IMG/VR virus record: IMGVR_UViG_3300042892_002840
Coordinates: 1 to 64,000 of that record
Direction: 5' to 3' (one strand)
Origin: a virus
Length of the DNA: 64,000 nucleotides
In this document: positions 1 through 8,545 of the stretch, one piece after another
How the letters are laid out: every line of letters begins with the position of its first letter
Numbering within the stretch: the first letter of the stretch is position 1
Program-made: the position numbers and the translations under genes
Notes under the pieces: model-generated
The model's database searches: none
The model's input: only the letters and a program-made list of their open reading frames with translations
What the model was told of the DNA's origin: nothing

Positions 1-56
1 ACAATACATTAACAGGTTATTGTTAGCCTCTGATGTTTCCTTTAAGCCTAAAGCTT

Positions 57-380
57 TTACAATTGCTTTGACTTGGGAATGGGCATAATGCGTGGAATCA
101 ATCTTCCTTGCGTAATTCCCTCGTATTGCCATGCTTTCTTCTTTCCAACATATACACCATAGAGCGTCATTAGGAACGCCCAGGATTCTCCGTCAAATTC
201 TACCGAAAAGCTAGGGTTTATGTCAAGTACTCTTGAATAACCCTTCGATTTCATGTCTTGAGTAAGAACTCTATCATATTGATTTCTTACTCTGATCATG
301 TCCGAATCGTCTTTAAATTTAACCTTTACTTGAAATCTTTTTATCTGCTTGTGATTCATTTTGCTGGAAAGGGTTCTCAT
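57..380 (-). CDS. Small basic protein downstream of the helicase, function unknown
   Basis: This is a 107-residue basic protein that I do not recognise. It overlaps the 3' end of the helicase gene by 62 bases, so it is probably translated from the same mRNA. A GTG start at 401 is possible, but the ATG at 380 has a purine-rich ribosome site (AAAGAGAT) at good spacing and is preferred. The sequence is mostly alternating beta-like segments with many Lys and Arg and no membrane segment. Its place beside DnaB suggests a replication or nucleic-acid role, by position only. The 56 bases to its left hold no gene I can define. Confidence 0.6.
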   Translation of the reverse strand: MRTLSSKMNHKQIKRFQVKVKFKDDSDMIRVRNQYDRVLTQDMKSKGYSRVLDINPSFSVEFDGESWAFLMTLYGVYVGKKKAWQYEGITQGRLIPRIMPIPKSKQL

Positions 381-1587
381 AAATCTCTTTGACGATACCA
401 CGGTTGATATCCCAATCTAAGTATAGTCCAAACTCATGCCCATGTCGATTCTTACGAGAAACAACTTCAATCATGTTTGTTCCTGGATATCTATGAACTG
501 CCATAGCCATATCAGCATCGTACTCAATAGCTTTCGACCAAGCCACCTGTGACATCATTGGTGGGTTGTCTTGATCTGAAACATCGTCAGCAGTCGCTGC
601 AGTAATATCAATAATAGGAATATTGTTTGATACAGCAAGCATTTTAAACTCACGAGATACATTTCGATTTCTCTCAACTTCAGACTGGCTTCGCTTGTTG
701 TCATTAAACAACTGATGATAGTCTAGGATAACTAGGTCTGGCTTATGCTGATCAATCTTTCCTTGAATAGTAGCTGGAGTAACTTCAGTGTTACCCTCAT
801 TTGAAATAAGAATAAAACTGTTCTTGTTCTCAAACTTTTTCTGAGACCATGAGCGGAAGTCATCAATATTAATATCTCCCTTTGAAAAATCTGAAGCCTT
901 AAATAGCCCTGACCCAAGCATAGTGTAGATACGGTCACGCATATTCTCTGGCGACATTTCAAGGGATACAATCATAGGCTTAAAGCCCTGCTCCCAAGCC
1001 TTGCAAGCAAGATACGATGTAAACCATGTCTTACCACGCCCTGGCCAGCCGATAGCGACGATTAGGTGTCCTGGAGCCATACCTGTTGGGTATGCCAGAT
1101 CTATGGCCTCAAAGCCCGTCTTGATGCCTGGAGAACCACCCATTTCAGCAGAGCGGACTCGAACCAGCTCCATATGCCTAATTGCAGCATCCGCATCAGT
1201 AATATCCAAGTCTCTTACATTGTTTGTAAATCTACTAAGGTTTGCTAGTTGGCTCTGCATTTGCTCTAGAACTCTAGATGCTGCATCTTCTTTTAGAGCT
1301 GAACCGCTTTTTAAAATAATATTCTTTAGCTTATTAGACAGAAACTCATTCTTTAATGTATCTAGGTAATAGCCAGTCTCCGCCTTTGTATCCACTGGCT
1401 CAAAGTCTTTAAACTTTTCCTGCAGGATTCCTGCTTCTGGTACAGCCTTAAACTTATAGTAATATGACTTTAGGCCTTCCCAAATATCTTTGTGGGAGGT
1501 AAATAGATCGTCTACGTTATCTGCAAGCAGTGTGCTGATATCTTTATTCTTGCATACAGCAGATATTAATGTTGCTTCTGTATTCAC
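319..1587 (-). CDS. DnaB-type replicative DNA helicase
   Basis: Replicative helicase of the RecA-fold DnaB family, expected to unwind DNA at the phage fork as a hexamer. Residues 1-120 look like the helical DnaB N-terminal domain. The ATPase domain follows: Walker A GWPGRGKT at 180-187, the SLEM segment at 208-211, Walker B LVILDYHQ at 284-291, and a C-terminal SRKNRHG segment in the arginine-finger region. At 422 residues it is slightly shorter than bacterial DnaB (about 450-470), as is common in phages. Its start overlaps the stop of the upstream 107-residue gene by 4 bases, indicating translational coupling. No primase domain is visible. The family assignment is secure. Confidence 0.93.
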   Translation of the reverse strand: MNTEATLISAVCKNKDISTLLADNVDDLFTSHKDIWEGLKSYYYKFKAVPEAGILQEKFKDFEPVDTKAETGYYLDTLKNEFLSNKLKNIILKSGSALKEDAASRVLEQMQSQLANLSRFTNNVRDLDITDADAAIRHMELVRVRSAEMGGSPGIKTGFEAIDLAYPTGMAPGHLIVAIGWPGRGKTWFTSYLACKAWEQGFKPMIVSLEMSPENMRDRIYTMLGSGLFKASDFSKGDINIDDFRSWSQKKFENKNSFILISNEGNTEVTPATIQGKIDQHKPDLVILDYHQLFNDNKRSQSEVERNRNVSREFKMLAVSNNIPIIDITAATADDVSDQDNPPMMSQVAWSKAIEYDADMAMAVHRYPGTNMIEVVSRKNRHGHEFGLYLDWDINRGIVKEIYENPFQQNESQADKKISSKG

Positions 1588-1907
1588 TCTATTCCGCCTT
1601 GCTCTACCATCTTCTTCGTTTCTTCTAGTAACAAACGACGCTTCTCTTTGTCTTTCTCAATCTCTAACTTTAAAGCATCCATCTTATCAAAATTATAAAA
1701 AAAGAATTGAAGTGGGTGACCATTTTTGGTTAAACCAAAGTAGTACTCAAGTAATTCTTTTGCACGGTCAAATCCTACACTATCAATAACATCTTGCATA
1801 GCCCATTTCTCACGAAACTTATTTATGGTTATGGCACGACCATACTTATCTTTATATAAGTTTTGATACAAGCTGATAAGAATATATGGCTCTTTGTTAT
1901 TTGCCAC
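1584..1907 (-). CDS. Small helical protein coupled to the helicase, possible helicase loader
   Basis: A 107-residue, mostly helical, charged protein with a Lys/Glu-rich C-terminal helix (about residues 78-103). It overlaps the helicase start by 4 bases and the preceding gene by 11. Phage helicases are often encoded beside a loader of about 100-130 residues (for example SPP1 G39P with G40P), and the size and position fit that role. I see no sequence motif that proves it, so loader is an inference from context. Alternatives are another replisome accessory or an unrelated early protein. Confidence 0.6.
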   Translation of the reverse strand: MANNKEPYILISLYQNLYKDKYGRAITINKFREKWAMQDVIDSVGFDRAKELLEYYFGLTKNGHPLQFFFYNFDKMDALKLEIEKDKEKRRLLLEETKKMVEQGGIE

Positions 1908-2100
1908 GCTTCAGCTCTTCTTCTACTTCTTGTGTTTTTTGAATTAACTTATTTTCAACAAATGTATAGATTCGTTCTGTGGCAGCATCAACAGTTTCTC
2001 CCTGTCTCACATCGTCTTCTATTCCAACACCAATCTTGATGCTCTCGTAGTTGCCCAAGTTTCTAGTAAATGATAGGTCAACCTTTACCTTAGTTGTCAT
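1897..2100 (-). CDS. Hypothetical 67-residue early protein
   Basis: Short protein beginning with a beta-rich segment (residues 4-28, alternating hydrophobic) and ending in a charged helix (about 42-67). Its start ATG overlaps the TGA of the zinc-finger gene at 2097-2207 (ATGA), and its end overlaps the next gene by 11 bases. The tight coupling and codon use match the neighbouring genes, so I consider it real. No family recognised. Confidence 0.6.
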   Translation of the reverse strand: MTTKVKVDLSFTRNLGNYESIKIGVGIEDDVRQGETVDAATERIYTFVENKLIQKTQEVEEELKRGK

Positions 2101-2207
2101 TTGTGCTCCTTCTTTATGTGATTAGATAGTGTTAGATGTGCAAAATCAGATCTGACTTCAAGTTCTTTATTGCATGTTGGGCATATTACGATTCTGCTGC
2201 TTGCCAT
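2097..2207 (-). CDS. 36-residue single zinc-finger protein
   Basis: A very short reading frame starting at 2207. It contains a classical zinc-finger pattern: Cys9-x2-Cys12, then 17 residues to His30 and x4 to His35 (an extra His is at 24). Its ATG overlaps the stop of the upstream HTH gene (TAATG) and its TGA overlaps the ATG of the next gene (ATGA). It therefore sits perfectly in a coupled operon, the main reason for trusting such a short gene. It is probably a zinc-binding peptide that contacts DNA or a protein partner. The exact function is unknown. Confidence 0.65.
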   Translation of the reverse strand: MASSRIVICPTCNKELEVRSDFAHLTLSNHIKKEHK

Positions 2208-2692
2208 TATTCCGCCTTCCAAACAGGTACAAACTTTCCTTCATCTGTTTTAGTATACAATATAAAATTGTTTTTGAGAAGCCCCTGAAGTTCTGCTTTT
2301 GATGGAACCTCAGATGAGTGGCCTGAATCTAAGATATGTTGATGTATATCTAATATGTTTTTTTGATTAAACATATACTTAGACCAGGTCTCGCTGTCTG
2401 GTGATCCTATTGGATATATCTTTGAAGGAGACATAACTTTGCCCTCAAGAATATAATCCTGAATAGTAACTCGATGCTTATTAAGCATTTCCGCTACTTG
2501 AACAATACTGTAGGCGTTCTCCATATTCTTTCTTACTTGTGAATATGAATAGAGCATTCTTTTCTTATCTGGATAGCACCAGGCGATTAATTCATCTTTT
2601 GATCTAGATGAGCTTATCACCTTATGTACTTTATCGTTTAAGAAGAAATACCGTATGTTTTTTGGTTTGCCGTTTCTTTTAGATCTAGCCAT
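2207..2692 (-). CDS. Helix-turn-helix DNA-binding protein
   Basis: A 161-residue protein with a basic N-terminus and a central helix-turn-helix at about residues 61-88 (AYSIVQVAEMLNKHRVTIQD), resembling excisionase/MerR-like HTH_17 domains. The C-terminal half is unassigned. It overlaps the zinc-ribbon gene upstream by 55 bases. Its place in an operon with a repressible promoter (3667-3705) makes it a candidate regulator of that promoter, but this is inference. It could also act in replication initiation or DNA packaging. Confidence 0.65.
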   Translation of the reverse strand: MARSKRNGKPKNIRYFFLNDKVHKVISSSRSKDELIAWCYPDKKRMLYSYSQVRKNMENAYSIVQVAEMLNKHRVTIQDYILEGKVMSPSKIYPIGSPDSETWSKYMFNQKNILDIHQHILDSGHSSEVPSKAELQGLLKNNFILYTKTDEGKFVPVWKAE

Positions 2693-2823
2693 TTACCAAA
2701 AGCACTCGTTTCCTTATTAACCATCTTGCGCCATCCGCACATGATGCAAAAAAGCTCAATATGTAATTTTTGTGAGAATACTCTGTCTACAAAAACCCTT
2801 CCATTACATTTAGCGCACCACAT
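2638..2823 (-). CDS. Small zinc-ribbon protein
   Basis: A 61-residue protein with two Cys pairs, CAKC at 3-6 and CIMC at 26-29, the layout of a zinc ribbon. The C-terminal half is polar with no other motif. Its ATG overlaps the stop of the metallophosphoesterase gene (TAATG), and its 3' end overlaps the HTH gene by 55 bases in another frame. Small zinc ribbons in phages often act as transcription or nuclease cofactors, but nothing here shows which. Function unknown. Confidence 0.6.
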   Translation of the reverse strand: MWCAKCNGRVFVDRVFSQKLHIELFCIMCGWRKMVNKETSAFGKWLDLKETANQKTYGISS

Positions 2824-3623
2824 TATAGTGTAAACAGCTTCCCGTCAACGACGCATGAATAGTCAGGAGCAACATGAATCATCTGAATATGAGGATAGTC
2901 ATTAACAATATGTGCAATTGCAAAACCTTTTTGCCAGTCATGGTGCTGCATATACTTCATTCCGTCTGACTTCTCATCACACATGTGACCTAATTCATAG
3001 CCACGAAGTGTCTCGCCTTCTCCATTATTTCTAAGCTCGTAAGTTACAAGGTGTGACGCAATTCTATGTGAGTGGCCTCTAATTAAAGAGATCTGAAGAT
3101 CTTCCATATCTTTACGAACAGAGCCCGTGGCTGCAATTGAAAGTCCATGGTGTACGTGAATATCTCCAAACCTTCGCTTAGGCAATTCGTTATAATAAAT
3201 ATATTCATATCCCAATGAATCTAAGCTCCATAGGGCTTCTGGAGTAACCTCTGAGATATAGTCTGGAAGCTTTGCATCCACATAATTAAATACTCGAATA
3301 TCGTGATTGCCAAGAGCTGAGAATAGCTGTGCGTCTGGAAGCATCTCTCTTGTCTTTGCATAAAAATCTCTAGCGCCTTTTGCTTCATGACGCATCATTG
3401 GAACAATTAAATCTTTGCTATCATTTTTGTGATAGTTTAAAAACTCTGCTGAACGTCCTTCTGTATACTTGCTATAGCAAGCCTGATCATCAGTATCACC
3501 AAGGTAGTCAACGACATCTGGCTTAAACCACTTCATGACCTTAAACCAAAGTGCGATCATCTTATCATCCTGATATGGGAACTGCTGGTCGGATGAAATC
3601 ATCCACTTTAAATCGTTACTCAT
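2823..3623 (-). CDS. Calcineurin-like metallophosphoesterase
   Basis: A 266-residue phosphoesterase of the calcineurin-like superfamily, which hydrolyses phosphate esters with two metal ions. Visible motifs in order: SDQQFPYQDD near residue 11 (usual D-x-H, here D-x-Q), YLGDTDD near 40, GNHD near 106, a His near 157 (VHHG) and GHSHR near 178. All metal-binding blocks are present except the first His, which is replaced by Gln as in many phage members. It is the first gene of the leftward early operon, just behind the promoter at 3678-3705. The substrate (nucleotide, DNA or protein) cannot be told from sequence. Confidence 0.88.
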   Translation of the reverse strand: MSNDLKWMISSDQQFPYQDDKMIALWFKVMKWFKPDVVDYLGDTDDQACYSKYTEGRSAEFLNYHKNDSKDLIVPMMRHEAKGARDFYAKTREMLPDAQLFSALGNHDIRVFNYVDAKLPDYISEVTPEALWSLDSLGYEYIYYNELPKRRFGDIHVHHGLSIAATGSVRKDMEDLQISLIRGHSHRIASHLVTYELRNNGEGETLRGYELGHMCDEKSDGMKYMQHHDWQKGFAIAHIVNDYPHIQMIHVAPDYSCVVDGKLFTL

Positions 3624-3638
3624 TATCTACCTCAATAT

Positions 3639-3665
3639 GTAAAAAAGTCACGGGTACGTGACTTT
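3639..3665 (-). terminator. Intrinsic terminator of the structural operon
   Basis: A perfect 9-bp stem (AAAGTCACG, loop of 4, CGTGACTTT) is followed on the minus strand by six T residues. It lies between the last structural gene (ending 3710) and the metallophosphoesterase gene, so it should end leftward late transcription. It also sits about 6 bases after the predicted start of the promoter at 3678-3705 and could act as an attenuator for that promoter. Confidence 0.75.
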
Positions 3666-3666
3666 G

Positions 3667-3705
3667 ATGTTACAGTAATTGTAACATATTGGTATGGGTT
3701 GTCAA
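3667..3705 (-). promoter_or_regulatory. Promoter with palindromic operator for the early leftward operon
   Basis: On the minus strand there is a -35 TTGACA (3700-3705), a 16-base spacer and a -10 TACAAT (3678-3683). The -10 is overlapped by a perfect 8-bp inverted repeat, ATGTTACA-N5-TGTAACAT (3667-3687), the form expected of a repressor operator. The promoter would drive the metallophosphoesterase-to-helicase operon. Repression is inferred from the position of the palindrome; no repressor gene is identified with certainty. Confidence 0.65.
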
Positions 3706-3709
3706 TAGG

Positions 3710-4165
3710 TTAGGCTAGTTGTCCTACAACAAAAGCAGTAAATTGTACTTTGCTATTTGCAGTATTTGTTCTAAATCTAATAAATGCATTTGTTGAGCTT
3801 ACGCTTTCAACCTGTGGGAAAACTTGTGAGTTTGCCCATGTAGGAGATGTTTGACCAATGCTGTCAATCTGAATAAAAACATGAGGGGTTCCAACAAATG
3901 TCTTGCCAAACTTGACTTCTTTTACGCTGCCATTTGCTGCGTTTGACTTCACAGTTAGCGATGAAGGCACTGCAACTATTGTGTTGTATGCAACAGTTGT
4001 GGGCTTGCCATCTGTTTTATTTGCAAGTCCTGCTGCATCAACTGCAATATTAGAAACCGTCTCTCCTTTTGCTACAGTTTGCAGGTTGGTAATAATTGAT
4101 GAGAGAAGGTCTGATGTCACTGGATCTCCAGGATTAATAGACATAGACTGTATTGTAATTGCCAT
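3710..4165 (-). CDS. Small tail/fibre protein, possibly with an H-type-lectin-like domain
   Basis: A 151-residue, signal-free, beta-rich protein at the end of the structural operon. The C-terminal 70 residues (from about VKEVKFGKTFVGTPHVFIQI) follow the pattern of phage fibre C-terminal domains of the H-type lectin or gp53-like kind: a F-x-x-P-x-V strand, then Ala/Val-rich strands ending in a short hydrophobic strand. Such domains bind sugars or cap trimeric fibres. It follows the 53-residue coiled-coil gene by 3 bases, with the ribosome site GGAG inside that gene's end. Receptor binding is a reasonable guess only. Confidence 0.6.
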   Translation of the reverse strand: MAITIQSMSINPGDPVTSDLLSSIITNLQTVAKGETVSNIAVDAAGLANKTDGKPTTVAYNTIVAVPSSLTVKSNAANGSVKEVKFGKTFVGTPHVFIQIDSIGQTSPTWANSQVFPQVESVSSTNAFIRFRTNTANSKVQFTAFVVGQLA

Positions 4166-4168
4166 TTG

Positions 4169-4330
4169 TTACTCCTCTGGTTGTTCCGTTGGAACTTCCT
4201 GCTTTTTAATTTGTTCTGAAAGCTGTGTAATTTCAGCACGAAGAATTGCTATGTGCGTCTCATATTGTGATACGAGCTCACCAATTCTTTGCTGTAGTGC
4301 TTGTACTACTAGCTCTATCTTGTTATCCAT
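4169..4330 (-). CDS. 53-residue coiled-coil protein in the tail operon
   Basis: A short frame starting at 4330 (ATG) and stopping with TAA at 4169. Residues 1-43 form one long amphipathic helix with regularly spaced Ile, Leu and Val, suggesting a coiled coil; the last ten residues are Glu- and Pro-rich. It sits 33 bases after the large fibre gene and 3 bases before the next gene. Small helical proteins here may be fibre assembly chaperones or trimerisation peptides; that is inference. No family recognised. Confidence 0.6.
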   Translation of the reverse strand: MDNKIELVVQALQQRIGELVSQYETHIAILRAEITQLSEQIKKQEVPTEQPEE

Positions 4331-4363
4331 TATATCTCTTTTCTACTTAAAACAAGGATACCA

Positions 4364-7216
4364 TTATCCTTCAAGTGCGTCAAGTCTTGTTTTGACTGAA
4401 TCAAGCTCTTCCTTTAATTCTTTTATTGCCAATACTAGCAAAGCTGACATTCTATCATATGCAATACTTATTGGAGCGCCCTCTAAGTCATAATTTACTA
4501 CGCCCTTAAACTTTTCAATCTCATCAAGCTCTTCTGCAATTAAACCAGAAACTACCTCTTCTTCGCCTATGTAGTTAAAGCTAACTGGGTTTACAAGCAT
4601 TAGTGAATTTAAGTATCCATCTTTAGGAATGCTATTTATATTTTCTTTAAATTTTCTACTTGAGCCCGATACCTTTAGATATCCAGATGAGTTTTGTATG
4701 ATTGCAGTTCCAGTTGATCCACCTGTAGCGGAGCCTTGCGAATTTAAGCTGTCGGCAAACAACGACCCATTTCCAAAAATTGCTATCTTTGGATTTGCAG
4801 ATCCAGTGCCTGGTGTATTTGTTGATCCGTCTCCTCCAAAATAGGCTGCATTAGTTAATCTTAAATTTCTCCATCTATATGTATTGTAATTTGATCCGCT
4901 TTTTATTCCAAGATCGACTGCTCCATCTGTATAAGGGTATAAGGAACTAGTCCATCCTCCAGTATTAACTGATATAAATGCTACAGCATTTAGCCCAAGG
5001 CTTGGTATTCCAGCTCTAGAGTATAGTGTAGAGAATGCATTTGATGTTGTACTTAAAACTACGTTTGGTCCACCTTCACCGTCATCTGAAACAATTCCGC
5101 TTCCTCCATCAATGTTTATCGAGCCGCCAGTTATGACTCCTCCGCTGATAGTTGATCCTGTAATGCTACCTGAAAATGCTGCTGCGCCTGTTTGTGCATT
5201 AAGAGTAAATGTTGAGCCAGTAGTATTGCTTGTACTAGAACTATTAAATGCTGCAATACCAGCGCTATTTAAAACAACTCTGGCTCCTGATGTTGGGACA
5301 ACTGTTGCAGATCCATTGTTATTTGCAAATATTGTTATTCCCTGTGCATTTATTCCTGTTACGTTATTGGAAGAATCTGTAATTGTGCTAGCACTTTTTG
5401 TCAACTTTTTAGCAACTTCTACAGCTGCAGCATCTGCAGTATTTTTAGCTGCGGTTGCAGTAGCGCTTGCTGTAGTTGCAGTGGCATTTGCAGTTGTGGC
5501 AGTCGTGTTTGCAGTAGTAGCGGTAGTATTTGCAGTGGTAGCAGTAGCGGCAGCATTATCGATTGCTGTTTTTGTTGCTCCCGCTGTTATTACTAGAGTT
5601 CCAGATATTTCTGCTCCAGTTGCATATAGTGTTCCATTAGAATGGACTTTAAATTTAGCATTAGAAGAAGATTGAGAGCCAACCCAAATTCTGTATGTGT
5701 CTGTTGCGCTAAGCTTTACAATTGATGTTAGGGTTCCAGTAGTGTCTCCCAAAACAATTGATCCAGCGCTATCGATAACTGTATTGCTGTTGGATATCTT
5801 TCCAGTTGTTTGTCCAGAAGCGTTGATTGTCCAGCCGCCTATGTAGCCTTGACGTGCATCTATTTTTCCATCTGACTGAGTAATTGCAACAGTTTGAGCA
5901 TTATTAGTATCGTAGGCAAATAATCCTGAGCTATTTAGTCTGACTCTTGCACCTGTATTTGCCTGTGAGCCAGCAAACAAAGACCCTCCGTTTAGCTGAA
6001 CATCTCCAGTAAAAGATCCTCCAGTTGCTGTTATCTTTCCTGTTGTATATAAATCTGATCCGCTCCAAAAAAGAAATGATGTTGCGCTTCCAACTCTAAA
6101 CTGACCAGTATTTAGCCAATAGTTATGCCCATAGTTTGTACTTGATCTGTCAAGAATAATTCCATTATATGTTCCTGTAGTAAATGATGGTGTAGTTGTA
6201 ATTGAAGTATTGATGTCTTGAGCTATTCCAGTTCCTATCTTAAATAGGTCTGCATTTTTACCACCGATAGAGAATACGGATCTTAGCTGTGCAAACACGT
6301 CTGCTGGCGCATTAGAATCAATTATGGGATTAATGGTGCCAGATCTTGGAGATGCCCATGAGATTGCGTTGTAAGGACTTTTTGAAGTAAGTTGCCAGTA
6401 GTATCTGGTGTTAGGAGTTAATCCTGTTATTTCAAATGTGGTTGTAGATTTACCATCAACCTGTCCGTATTCCCATAGTGGGTTAGTAACAACAGATGGG
6501 TCTTGAGCAGACCATCTTATTACGTATCCTGAAGTGTTTGCATCAGTGTTTGCAGCCCATGAAACTGTCATCTTCCCACTAAAACCACTTTTATCGTTTG
6601 CATCTATTGATCCTACTGCAGAACCTGAAGTTGGAGCACTTGGTGGCGTAGACGTATCTGGATCAGCATTTTTAGGTATGACAGATCCATTTGTATCTGG
6701 ACCAACTGCGATTACATCTGTATGGTTTTTTGTTAGCCACTTATCTCTTGATCTAACCTTTACCCAACGTGGTGCAAAATTAGATGTGTTTATACTAACA
6801 TTTGTAGAGTTTCCAACATACACAATATATTGATTGGCAAAGTCTGATGTAAGGCTTTCAAAAATAATAATATCTTCTTGAACACTTGTTGGGTCTATTG
6901 TAAATTTGACTCCATAGGATTTAAATCCTGCAGTTAATGTTAGCCCTTGCACACCTTTAGTTAAGTTTGGAATATCAAATCCATGCTCAACTATTGGAGA
7001 CCTTGGGCCTTCTCTTAAAACTTTAGTTTCTGGATCTTGATATAAATAGTTAAACCAAAAACGATAAATTTTATCTGATATTGTTAGTGGTAGCTTTATG
7101 GTTACATCATATGAGTCTTTTGTTGTACGGCTAGCCTTAGCTGCAGCATCAACTGTATTTAGCTCTAAATCTGGTGGCAGGTATTCTCCGCCACTGTCTG
7201 GGTCCCTAATAACCAT
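4364..7216 (-). CDS. Large tail fibre with fibronectin-III domain and S74 self-cleaving chaperone
   Basis: A 950-residue tail fibre or tip protein. Residues 1-190 are a beta-rich attachment region. A fibronectin type III domain follows at about 195-300 (ending TPNTRYYWQLTSKSP), then repeated beta-helix-like segments, an Ala/Thr-rich helical stretch near 555-600 (TATTANTTATTA repeats), and further beta repeats. The last 99 residues (852-950) are an intramolecular chaperone of peptidase family S74, with the Ser-x4-Lys dyad at Ser852/Lys857 and the C-terminal coiled coil. In this family the chaperone drives trimerisation and then cuts itself off. A ribosome-binding region is shared with the next gene upstream (start directly abuts 7217). 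Confidence 0.85.
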   Translation of the reverse strand: MVIRDPDSGGEYLPPDLELNTVDAAAKASRTTKDSYDVTIKLPLTISDKIYRFWFNYLYQDPETKVLREGPRSPIVEHGFDIPNLTKGVQGLTLTAGFKSYGVKFTIDPTSVQEDIIIFESLTSDFANQYIVYVGNSTNVSINTSNFAPRWVKVRSRDKWLTKNHTDVIAVGPDTNGSVIPKNADPDTSTPPSAPTSGSAVGSIDANDKSGFSGKMTVSWAANTDANTSGYVIRWSAQDPSVVTNPLWEYGQVDGKSTTTFEITGLTPNTRYYWQLTSKSPYNAISWASPRSGTINPIIDSNAPADVFAQLRSVFSIGGKNADLFKIGTGIAQDINTSITTTPSFTTGTYNGIILDRSSTNYGHNYWLNTGQFRVGSATSFLFWSGSDLYTTGKITATGGSFTGDVQLNGGSLFAGSQANTGARVRLNSSGLFAYDTNNAQTVAITQSDGKIDARQGYIGGWTINASGQTTGKISNSNTVIDSAGSIVLGDTTGTLTSIVKLSATDTYRIWVGSQSSSNAKFKVHSNGTLYATGAEISGTLVITAGATKTAIDNAAATATTANTTATTANTTATTANATATTASATATAAKNTADAAAVEVAKKLTKSASTITDSSNNVTGINAQGITIFANNNGSATVVPTSGARVVLNSAGIAAFNSSSTSNTTGSTFTLNAQTGAAAFSGSITGSTISGGVITGGSINIDGGSGIVSDDGEGGPNVVLSTTSNAFSTLYSRAGIPSLGLNAVAFISVNTGGWTSSLYPYTDGAVDLGIKSGSNYNTYRWRNLRLTNAAYFGGDGSTNTPGTGSANPKIAIFGNGSLFADSLNSQGSATGGSTGTAIIQNSSGYLKVSGSSRKFKENINSIPKDGYLNSLMLVNPVSFNYIGEEEVVSGLIAEELDEIEKFKGVVNYDLEGAPISIAYDRMSALLVLAIKELKEELDSVKTRLDALEG

Positions 7217-8179
7217 TTAAAAATTTATTCCTAATCTGTACTCAATGTCCATCTGTCTTCCTGGAGATTTAGTAATTGGAGAAGATAGAACTGATCTACT
7301 TATTAAACCAAAGTCTGGCTTAAAAGAGTCTTCATCATTAATTCTAAGCCCGTCCATTAAAACTGTTGTTGCCCCTGAAGACTTTGCTTTTGCTCCAACT
7401 GTAAACTTCACTATAGCAGAATTATCTGGGGTTCCAGATCCCAGGCCGCTGTCATACAAGCTAGACAGTGTTAATGAGTTTATCTTATTACCTATGGAAG
7501 AGCTACCTGGAAATCTAATTTCATGATAGCTATCATCTGAGCTATATGCTCTAACATATATGTAGTCTAGATTTAAGTCAGACTGATAGTAAGCAATTGT
7601 CATGCTGTCATTAATGCTGTAGCCTGAAAGATCAAAGTTAATTGAATAAGAATATTTCACCGAAGAATTTGATGGTGCAAGTATTTTCATATACGAAGAC
7701 CCTATTAGTGGAGTTGGCGAAGAAACAATTTCTGCCTGATCTCCAGAATCTGATATCCAGTACTGATTATTTTCAAAGCTAGATATCGACCTGCTTGAAT
7801 AATCAGTGGCACCAATTGTTACATTTGGAAACAATCCAATTTCTTTAATAACTCCAGCAACGTCGTTAGGTATAGTAGTTTTATAAACTACTCCATATGT
7901 AGTAAGTCCTGTAGATGAACTTGTCTGTATATCTACGCTGCTAAGGTTGACTTGAGATTTATAGAACTCAAAATTTAACTGTGTATCATTTACTGTTGGA
8001 GAGGAAGTTCCTATGCCTAAAGCTATATCTTTTGCTGGACTACTAGATTGGCCTGCAAGATAAGTTGTAATGTATCTCTTTCCATATTTTGTAAGAATAT
8101 TTTTTGATCTTCCAACTTCTTTACCGTCAATAAAAAAAACATACTCTCCATTAATTAAATTTTTATTGTCCATAGCCAT
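7217..8179 (-). CDS. Tail tip/baseplate structural protein
   Basis: A 320-residue beta-rich protein. The N-terminal half has a pattern I associate with phage tail-tip proteins: a short 'FIDGKEVGRSKNILTKYG' opening, then 'LGIG..SP...D..L..E', then 'GVIKEIGLFP'. The C-terminal half (about 165-300) resembles a carbohydrate-binding or jelly-roll domain with alternating Ser/Thr-rich strands. It overlaps the neighbouring gene at 8163 by 17 bases and abuts the fibre gene. Probably a connector between the tail hub and the large fibre; inferred from order. Confidence 0.65.
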   Translation of the reverse strand: MAMDNKNLINGEYVFFIDGKEVGRSKNILTKYGKRYITTYLAGQSSSPAKDIALGIGTSSPTVNDTQLNFEFYKSQVNLSSVDIQTSSSTGLTTYGVVYKTTIPNDVAGVIKEIGLFPNVTIGATDYSSRSISSFENNQYWISDSGDQAEIVSSPTPLIGSSYMKILAPSNSSVKYSYSINFDLSGYSINDSMTIAYYQSDLNLDYIYVRAYSSDDSYHEIRFPGSSSIGNKINSLTLSSLYDSGLGSGTPDNSAIVKFTVGAKAKSSGATTVLMDGLRINDEDSFKPDFGLISRSVLSSPITKSPGRQMDIEYRLGINF

Positions 8180-8528
8180 TTACTCCCACAACTTCTGAAC
8201 CCACATGGTTCTTGATATTAAACTTAAACTCAACATATTGAGCTCCGTTGCCATCCGTAATCATCGTCTTGCTAATTAACATTATGTCTCCGAGGTTTGG
8301 GGCTTCAAGCAAAGAGTCGTCGCCTGAATCTTCTGGATCTTCTGGATCTGTTGGATCTTCAGGATCTTCACCATTTCCAACACCTACTGAGTAGACTGGC
8401 TCAAGACTTCCTTTGCTAACAATGATATACGAGTTGGGATCCAATACACCTATGAGAGGGTCGCCTGGATACAACAAAACCTTCTTTTGTTTAGGTATCT
8501 TGGAAGCTGGTACTTTTATATTACTCAT
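8163..8528 (-). CDS. Minor tail protein with acidic Asp-Pro repeat linker
   Basis: A 121-residue protein with a flexible acidic linker at about residues 54-70 made of Asp-Pro-Glu and Asp-Pro-Thr units, between two short beta-rich segments. The linker suggests two small domains joined in the tail tip. It lies between the tail hub gene and the tip protein gene with tight spacing. No family recognised. The Pro-rich linker is one of several proline-rich elements in this phage. Confidence 0.6.
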   Translation of the reverse strand: MSNIKVPASKIPKQKKVLLYPGDPLIGVLDPNSYIIVSKGSLEPVYSVGVGNGEDPEDPTDPEDPEDSGDDSLLEAPNLGDIMLISKTMITDGNGAQYVEFKFNIKNHVGSEVVGVNGYGQ

Positions 8529-8545
8529 ATTAACATTCTACCATT

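Noticed and set aside
5112-5675. A plus-strand frame rich in Ala and Val resembling a membrane protein
   Set aside because: It is the antisense of the Ala/Thr-rich helical repeats of the S74 fibre and has no ribosome site; hydrophobicity results from codon complementarity.
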